The translations under genes were made by a program, and so were the position numbers. A stretch of 64,000 bases of DNA, taken from Chryseobacterium sp. G0201. Lineage in GTDB: Bacteria > Bacteroidota > Bacteroidia > Flavobacteriales > Weeksellaceae. This document shows, one piece after another, positions 59,057 to 64,000 of the stretch. The stretch lies in the NCBI RefSeq assembly GCF_003815655.1, contig NZ_CP033917.1:4746760-4810759 (forward strand), given 5' to 3'. The notes under the pieces were generated by a model, which did no database searches, was not told the DNA's origin, and was given only the letters and a program-made list of their open reading frames with translations. The stretch's first letter is position 1, and the number at the start of each line of letters is the position of its first letter.

Positions 59057-61051
59057 TTATAAAGTTTCTTTCAACCAATCAAAGAATTCTCTCTGCCAAA
59101 CCAAACCGTTTTGCGGATGCAGCACCCAGTGATTTTCGTTCGGGAAATAAACTAATTTAGATTTCAGCCCTCTCAATTTTGCAGCCTGGAAAGCTTCCTG
59201 ACCTTGTTCGTAAGGTACACGGAAATCAATTCCACCTTGGAAAATCATAATCGGCTTGTTCCATTTATCAACAAAATTACTTGGGTTAAATTCTGTATAT
59301 GCTTTTGGAAGCGGTTTTTCCCATGGAGAACCAAGATCCCAATTCGCAAACCAAAGTTCTTCTGTCGTAAGATACCAAGATTTCATATCAAATAATCCGT
59401 CGTGAGCAATGAATGTTTTGAATCTGTTTTCATGTATTCCGGCTAACATAAATACGCTGTAACCACCATAACTAGCTCCAACAGCGGCTACTCTATCACC
59501 ATCAACATACGGTAATGTTTTCGCAAAATCTGTTGCTGCCAGATAATCTCTCATCGGCTGTCCGCCCCAGTCTTTAGAAATTTCTTCGTTCCATTTTGTT
59601 CCCCAACCCGGCATTCCGCGACGGTTTGGTGCAACTACAATGTATCCGTTGGCTGCCATTAAAGCAAAATTCCATCTTGTGCTGAAAAATTGAGTCAATG
59701 CAGATTGAGGACCACCCTGACAGTAAACTAAAGTCGGATATTTTTTATTCGGATCAAAGTTTGGCGGATAATGGAACCATACACCCATTTCTTTTCCGTC
59801 CGTTGTTTTCACCATTTTCAGTTCAGATTTTCCCTGAGCCAATTTAGAATACATCTCTTTATTAGCTTCGGTAACCTGCTTCATTTCACCATTTTTCAGA
59901 TTTACAGAGAAAAGCTCTGTTGCATGGTTAACGTCTGTTCTTCCAACTACCAATGAGTTTTTTTGATCAGCAAAAATTTCATTTACGTCAAAATCTCCTT
60001 TTGTAATTTGCTGAACTTTAGCATTTTTAGGATCTACAGAAAACAATTGTTTTGTTCCTTTGAAAGCCGCAGTGAAGTAAATTGCTTTAGAATCTCCGCT
60101 CCAGAAAACATCTCCTGAAACACTTTCGTCCCAAGCTTTTGTAAGATTTGAAGTTTTACCTGACTTCCAATCCATCAATTTGATATCATTTTTATCAGCT
60201 TCATATCCGTCTCTTTCCATACTCTGCCAAACCAAAGATTTTCCATCCGGACTGAATTTTGGGTTAACATCGTACCCTTTATTCGTTTCAGTTAGATTTT
60301 TAGTTTGTCCTGAAGCTAAATCATAAGCGAAAATATCTGTATTCGTGCTTGTAGAATATTCTTTACCGCTTTTCGGTTTTGTAACATATAAAAGTTGAGA
60401 AGAATCCGGGCTCCAGATAAAATCTTCTGCTCCACCAAAAGGTCTTTGAGGAGAATCCCAAGTTTTACCTTCCAATAAATCTTTCGCAGAATCAACACCT
60501 GCAGAAGTATTTACAACAAAAACATGGTTATATTTTCCTTCATTAAAATAATCCCAATGTCTGTGGTTTAAGTCTGTGTAAACCTGCGCAGTCGTTTTTG
60601 GAGTGTCAGCATATTTATCTTTCCCCATTAATTTTTCAACCAAAACCTGCTTACTGAAAGCAATTTTTTTCCCATCGGGAGAAATGACAATGTTATCAAC
60701 TTCACCGATCGTGTAAAACTCTGTCCAGGTTTTTCCGTTGTCTTTTGAAAGGAAAATCTTATCGCCTTCCTGAGCGTAAATTCCGTTCTTATCCCACTGA
60801 ATAAGAGCTTTTTTACCCAAATCGATTTTAGAAGCCTGATTATTAAGAACATTTAGAAAATAGTTCTCACTTTTTGTTTTTTCTGTTTTTAAATCAACCT
60901 GTCCTACTTTATAAATAAGTGAAGACTGATCCGGTGAAACAGCCTGTACTCCAACTTTTTTCAAAGTCCAAAGAATTTCAGGCGTCATTAATTGTTGTGC
61001 ATTCATTAAAAGCGGAGCTGCCAAAGCCAGCAGACTGTACTTAAGTTTCAT
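59057..61051 (-). CDS. Secreted S9 family (prolyl oligopeptidase-type) peptidase
   Basis: A 664-residue protein with a signal peptide (LLALAAPLLMNAQ, about 7-19). A beta-propeller (about 40-400) contains TolB/PD40-like repeats (ISPDGKKIAFSKQ, WSPDSSQLLYVT, FSPDGKSLVWQS). The alpha/beta hydrolase domain has the nucleophile Ser in GASYGGYSVF (about 524), Asp in GGIDFRVPYEQ (about 607) and His in PNENHWVL (about 641). It probably releases dipeptides or acyl-amino acids in the periplasm (DPP or acylaminoacyl-peptidase type). Periplasmic dipeptidyl peptidases are common in asaccharolytic Bacteroidota. It appears monocistronic. Confidence 0.93.
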   Translation of the reverse strand: MKLKYSLLALAAPLLMNAQQLMTPEILWTLKKVGVQAVSPDQSSLIYKVGQVDLKTEKTKSENYFLNVLNNQASKIDLGKKALIQWDKNGIYAQEGDKIFLSKDNGKTWTEFYTIGEVDNIVISPDGKKIAFSKQVLVEKLMGKDKYADTPKTTAQVYTDLNHRHWDYFNEGKYNHVFVVNTSAGVDSAKDLLEGKTWDSPQRPFGGAEDFIWSPDSSQLLYVTKPKSGKEYSTSTNTDIFAYDLASGQTKNLTETNKGYDVNPKFSPDGKSLVWQSMERDGYEADKNDIKLMDWKSGKTSNLTKAWDESVSGDVFWSGDSKAIYFTAAFKGTKQLFSVDPKNAKVQQITKGDFDVNEIFADQKNSLVVGRTDVNHATELFSVNLKNGEMKQVTEANKEMYSKLAQGKSELKMVKTTDGKEMGVWFHYPPNFDPNKKYPTLVYCQGGPQSALTQFFSTRWNFALMAANGYIVVAPNRRGMPGWGTKWNEEISKDWGGQPMRDYLAATDFAKTLPYVDGDRVAAVGASYGGYSVFMLAGIHENRFKTFIAHDGLFDMKSWYLTTEELWFANWDLGSPWEKPLPKAYTEFNPSNFVDKWNKPIMIFQGGIDFRVPYEQGQEAFQAAKLRGLKSKLVYFPNENHWVLHPQNGLVWQREFFDWLKETL

Positions 61052-61134
61052 AAATTCCTATTTAATTCAAAGATTTCCAAAGTTAATGTTTATCTTAAAA
61101 TTGAGCGAAAGAATTAACAATTATGTTTGAAACA

Positions 61135-61169
61135 AAAAATCCGCCAGCTAAAAAACTGACGGATTTTTA
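61135..61169 (-). terminator. Terminator of the 61195 gene
   Basis: AAAATCCGCCAG (61137-61148) pairs with CTGACGGATTTT (61156-61167) with one mismatch, and the A-run on the left becomes a T-run on the minus strand. It is about 25 bases after the stop codon of the membrane protein gene. Confidence 0.82.
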
Positions 61170-61194
61170 TTTAATATGAATTTAATGCTTTATT

Positions 61195-61539
61195 TTAATC
61201 TCCATCCGAGAACATTGAGCTCGCAAGTGAAGTAACCAGTGAAAGTGCAATACTGAATATGAATGCCCACCAGAAGCCATCTACGGTCATACTGTCAATA
61301 AAATAATCTGCTATCAGGATAATGATTGCATTGATCACCAACGCAAATAATCCTAACGTAATAATCGTAAGCGGAAGTCCAAAAAGACTTAAAATAGGTT
61401 TAACAATTAAGTTTAAAACTCCTAAAACGATCGCAAAAATAATGGCCGTTGAAAATCCTTCAAAATGTACTCCCGGTAAAATTTTAGTTAAAAGATACGC
61501 AACTATGGCAGTTACGAACAGTCGGATAATTAAGTTCAT
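61195..61539 (-). CDS. PF04020-type four-helix membrane protein (annotated as 'phage holin family')
   Basis: A 114-residue protein with four hydrophobic segments and the conserved start LIIRLFVTAIVAYLLTKILP, then GVLNLIVKPILSLFGLPLTI and the later GFWWAFIFSIALSLVTS. This family is widespread in bacterial chromosomes outside phages. The holin name is historical, and no prophage gene is nearby. Function unknown; a membrane-organisation role has been suggested only by analogy. Confidence 0.88.
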   Translation of the reverse strand: MNLIIRLFVTAIVAYLLTKILPGVHFEGFSTAIIFAIVLGVLNLIVKPILSLFGLPLTIITLGLFALVINAIIILIADYFIDSMTVDGFWWAFIFSIALSLVTSLASSMFSDGD

Positions 61540-61685
61540 AGTAATTGATTTTTTAATGTTTATAGGGGTTACCGAGCAAAAGCCATTCCATTTAAGCTAA
61601 TAAATCGATAACAATTAATCCAATTTAAGAAAAATTTCAACTCAAATATTAAAATAAGCTTTATATACTTCTGAATATTAAAATC

Positions 61686-62699
61686 TTAATGAAAAGTTGA
61701 AGCTCTGTAGACCAATTCTGTATCCATTACAATTGTCTTGTTGGGCGCGGAAATATCTTTTATTTTTTCTAAAATTAATTGGGCTGCAGTTTCGCCCATT
61801 TTGACTAAAGGCTGTTGCACACTTGTTAATTTCGGATGTACTATTGTTGCCAATTCTGTTCCTGAAAAGCTTGCAACCGCAACCTGTTCGGGGATCTTTA
61901 TTCCCTGTTCAAGAAGATAATTCATCGCTCCGATCGCCAACGTATCACTGAAGGCAAAAATACTGTCGAATTCTATTTTCTTTTCTAATAACTGTTTCGC
62001 TGCATTTTCTCCGGCATCGAACATCATTCCGTCTGTTTTTATGGTCAATTCGGGATCAAAAATATGATGTTTCGTTAAAATACGTTTATAACCCGTTTCT
62101 CTTTCAACCGCGTTACGGATCGTTGAAGGTCCCATAATGTGAGCAATTCTTTTTCTGCCTGTGTTGATCAAATGTTCAACCACCAAAGACGCTTTAATAT
62201 TGTCATCCACCACAACTTTTGAAACATCCAGTGTTTTACTCGGAATTCTATCAAAAAAAACAAAGGGAATTCCTCGATCCATAATCTCTTTGTATAGATC
62301 TTCATTGTAGGTTTCATGGCATAGATTAATAATGATTCCATCAACATTAAATTCTTCTAAAAGTTGTAGATTTTTCCTTTCAATTAAAGGATTTTCGTCC
62401 GATTGAGTGATAATTACCCGATACCCCAATGGATACAAAATATTCTGAATTCCCTGAAGAACTTTTGAAGAAAAAGGGGTGATCATTTCGGGAACCACAA
62501 GACCAATATTCTTTGTCTGACCGTACTTTAAGCTTAAAGCGGTGGGATTGGGTTTATACCCTAATTTTTCAGCTGCTTCCAATACTTTTTTCTGGGTTTC
62601 GGCATTGATATTTTTATCATTTAGCAGAGCCCTTGATATCGTAGAAGTAGACAAGGATAAGAATTTGGATAAATCTTTAATGGTAATTCTGCTCATCAT
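61686..62699 (-). CDS. LacI family transcriptional regulator
   Basis: A 337-residue repressor. The helix-turn-helix and hinge are ITIKDLSKFLSLSTSTISRA, then LLNDKNINAETQKKVLEAAE (about 5-45), then KLGYKPNPTALSLKYG. The effector domain (about 60-335) is of the periplasmic-binding-protein type, with DGIIINLCHETYNEDLY and DSIFAFSDTLAIGAMNYLLE. Two adjacent Met codons begin the frame. It is divergent from the polyol dehydrogenase gene, with two perfect palindromes between. It is most likely the sugar- or polyol-responsive repressor of that gene and of itself. A TATTTTTG -7 box (complement of 62725-62732) lies before it. Confidence 0.93.
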   Translation of the reverse strand: MMSRITIKDLSKFLSLSTSTISRALLNDKNINAETQKKVLEAAEKLGYKPNPTALSLKYGQTKNIGLVVPEMITPFSSKVLQGIQNILYPLGYRVIITQSDENPLIERKNLQLLEEFNVDGIIINLCHETYNEDLYKEIMDRGIPFVFFDRIPSKTLDVSKVVVDDNIKASLVVEHLINTGRKRIAHIMGPSTIRNAVERETGYKRILTKHHIFDPELTIKTDGMMFDAGENAAKQLLEKKIEFDSIFAFSDTLAIGAMNYLLEQGIKIPEQVAVASFSGTELATIVHPKLTSVQQPLVKMGETAAQLILEKIKDISAPNKTIVMDTELVYRASTFH

Positions 62700-62749
62700 G
62701 CGTGTTTTTGGGGTGAATTTTCATCAAAAATACATAAAAAATATGCAAA

Positions 62750-62783
62750 TGGGAACGTTCCCAAAGTTTTGGGAACGTTCCCA
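62750..62783. promoter_or_regulatory. Tandem LacI operators
   Basis: TGGGAACGTTCCCA occurs twice as a perfect 14-base palindrome, at 62750-62763 and 62770-62783. The centres are exactly 20 bases apart, about two helical turns, so two dimers would sit on the same face of DNA. The central CG between inverted halves is a LacI-family operator hallmark. They lie between the divergent regulator and dehydrogenase genes. Confidence 0.85.
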
Positions 62784-62876
62784 TAAAGAATTTTGCAATA
62801 AAAAATATTATCAATAACCAAATTAATATAAGTTTGAGAAATCGACTATTATTTAAAAATATATAAAACTTTTGAC

Positions 62877-64000
62877 ATGGATATACGAGCTTATCAATAC
62901 GATTCTAAAAATATAAAATCCGGTATTCTGCACATTGGCGTAGGAAATTTCCACAGAGCACATCAGCAGTTTTATACCAATGAATTATTAAAGCATGCTG
63001 ACCAGCAAAATTGGGGAATCTGTGGGGTTTGCCTGCTTCCATCCGATGAAAAAATTGTCCATAATTTAAGATCTCAAAACCTTGATTATACTTTAACCAT
63101 CTGCGGTAGAGACGGCAAAGATGAAATTCATAAAATAGGTTCGTTAACAGAATTAATCTGGGGTGTTGAAGATCCAAAAGCCGTGGTCGATAAAATTTCA
63201 GACCCTTCTATCAAAATCATCACTTTAACGATCACTGAAGGTGGGTATAATTTAGATAAAGAAACCAATGAGTTTAATTTAAATGATGAAAAAATTAAAC
63301 ATGATCTTGAAAATCCAAGCAATCCGACAACTGTTTTCGGATTTATAGCGGAAGGTCTTCGTAAAAGAAAAGCGGACGGAAACGGAAGTATTACTATTTT
63401 ATCTTGCGATAACCTTCAACATAACGGAAATACGGCAAAAAGATCTTTTACCACTTTTATCGAAGCTCAGGATAGAGAATTGGCTGAATGGGTAAAAGAA
63501 AACGTGACTTTCCCAAACAGTATGGTCGACAGAATTACCCCTGCAACGAGTCCGGAAGATGTTGTAAGATTAAATGAAAAAAGTGGAATTGATGATAAAG
63601 GTCCCGTTTATTGTGAAGATTTTACACAATGGGTAATTGAGGACAATTTTATTGCCGGAAGACCAAATTGGGAAAAAGTCGGAGTAGAATTTACCCAAGA
63701 CGTTACGGCTTTCGAAAATATGAAGCTGAGCTTGTTAAATGCCTCTCATACCCTGCTTTCTTATCCTTCATTTTTAAAAGGTTACAGAAAAGTAGATGAA
63801 GCCATGGAAGATAGAAGTATTGTGAAGTTTATTCGTGATTTTATGGATACGGACATCACTCCTTACGTTCCGGCTCCTGAAAATACGGATCTGGAAAAAT
63901 ATAAACAGACTTTAATTGAAAGATTTGCCAATCATAGTGTGAGTGATCAGGTGAGCAGATTGTGTTTTGACGGAATTTCAAAATTCCCGGTTTACATTAT
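62877..64000 (+). CDS. Mannitol dehydrogenase family protein (partial, cut at window end)
   Basis: The frame opens at 62877 with MDIRAYQYDSKNIKSGILHI and continues past the window edge (374 codons seen), with no stop. It belongs to the long-chain polyol dehydrogenase family (mannitol 2-dehydrogenase, fructuronate reductase, tagaturonate reductase). The NAD-binding element is GILHIGVGNFHRAHQQFYTN (about 16-35). Further family blocks are ILSCDNLQHNG (about 180-190), DRITPATSPED, YCEDFTQWVIED and the catalytic Lys region MKLSLLNASHTLLSY (about 282-296, Lys in MKL). A TAAGTTTG -7 box (62829-62836) lies about 40 bases upstream. The EDFTQWVIED form suits mannitol or arabinitol dehydrogenase, but the substrate cannot be fixed. 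Confidence 0.92.
   Translation, partial: MDIRAYQYDSKNIKSGILHIGVGNFHRAHQQFYTNELLKHADQQNWGICGVCLLPSDEKIVHNLRSQNLDYTLTICGRDGKDEIHKIGSLTELIWGVEDPKAVVDKISDPSIKIITLTITEGGYNLDKETNEFNLNDEKIKHDLENPSNPTTVFGFIAEGLRKRKADGNGSITILSCDNLQHNGNTAKRSFTTFIEAQDRELAEWVKENVTFPNSMVDRITPATSPEDVVRLNEKSGIDDKGPVYCEDFTQWVIEDNFIAGRPNWEKVGVEFTQDVTAFENMKLSLLNASHTLLSYPSFLKGYRKVDEAMEDRSIVKFIRDFMDTDITPYVPAPENTDLEKYKQTLIERFANHSVSDQVSRLCFDGISKFPVYI

Noticed and set aside
61195..61539. 'Phage holin' as a sign of a prophage
   Set aside because: The family is chromosomal and widespread; no lysin, capsid, integrase or attachment site is nearby.

Overview
This is an AT-rich window from the chromosome of a Bacteroidota bacterium, most likely family Weeksellaceae (Chryseobacterium/Elizabethkingia type). 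The signs are a type IX secretion (T9SS) C-terminal sorting domain, flavobacterial promoters of the TTG...TAnnTTTG form, no Shine-Dalgarno runs before starts, a GldA-like ATPase, a fused alpha/beta 2-oxoacid dehydrogenase E1, and a GH109 enzyme very like the Elizabethkingia alpha-N-acetylgalactosaminidase. The genus is an inference from recalled families. I found no rRNA, tRNA, CRISPR array, insertion sequence or prophage.

Positions 1-17514 (all minus strand) are a Wzx/Wzy-type capsule or exopolysaccharide locus. Read in the direction of transcription it has a FlaA1/WbpM-like membrane dehydratase, a Wza-like export lipoprotein, a Wzc-like tyrosine autokinase, a WbpP-like 4-epimerase and a WbpO/TviB-like dehydrogenase (together UDP-GlcNAc to UDP-GalNAc to UDP-GalNAcA), a Wzy-like polymerase, a secreted beta-helix protein, a Wzx flippase, an ATP-grasp enzyme, two GT4 and one GT2 glycosyltransferases and a polysaccharide pyruvyl transferase. 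The operon probably continues past the left edge. The initiating phosphosugar transferase is not in view.

Positions 17515-23100 hold a 1348-residue secreted protein with 21 RCC1 blades, arranged as three seven-blade sets with FN3-like linkers and a T9SS sorting tail. A gene-free stretch of 1.1 kb with a good minus-strand promoter lies upstream of it. Positions 23101-30282 carry small secreted proteins, a short GldA-like ABC ATPase, a flotillin, a patatin phospholipase and dihydrolipoyl dehydrogenase. Positions 30347-34446 are a GH3 and GH29 (fucosidase) pair.

Positions 34700-39189 form a GbsR/MarR-controlled unit: regulator, four small membrane proteins, a DCC-motif (DUF393) membrane protein, an SRPBCC protein and a TIGR01777-type epimerase. 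The same CTTTCAA-n6-TTGAAAG palindrome lies over the regulator's promoter and just before the first membrane gene. Positions 39437-41065 carry an ECF sigma factor and a one-pass partner ending in a TonB-receptor plug-like domain. From 41302 to 53821 are mostly housekeeping genes: C1 peptidase, an old yellow enzyme with a divergent HxlR regulator, E1 dehydrogenase, polyprenyl synthase, a sterol desaturase-like protein, RlmN and QueA.

Positions 54877-58194 are three overlapping genes (GH109, nucleotidyltransferase, NahK-like kinase) that look like a GalNAc release-and-activation pathway. The right end has a DNA glycosylase, an S9 peptidase, a small membrane protein, and a LacI regulator divergent from a mannitol/polyol dehydrogenase cut by the window edge, with two perfect operator palindromes between them. 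Two families of short dispersed palindromic repeats occur in intergenic DNA.
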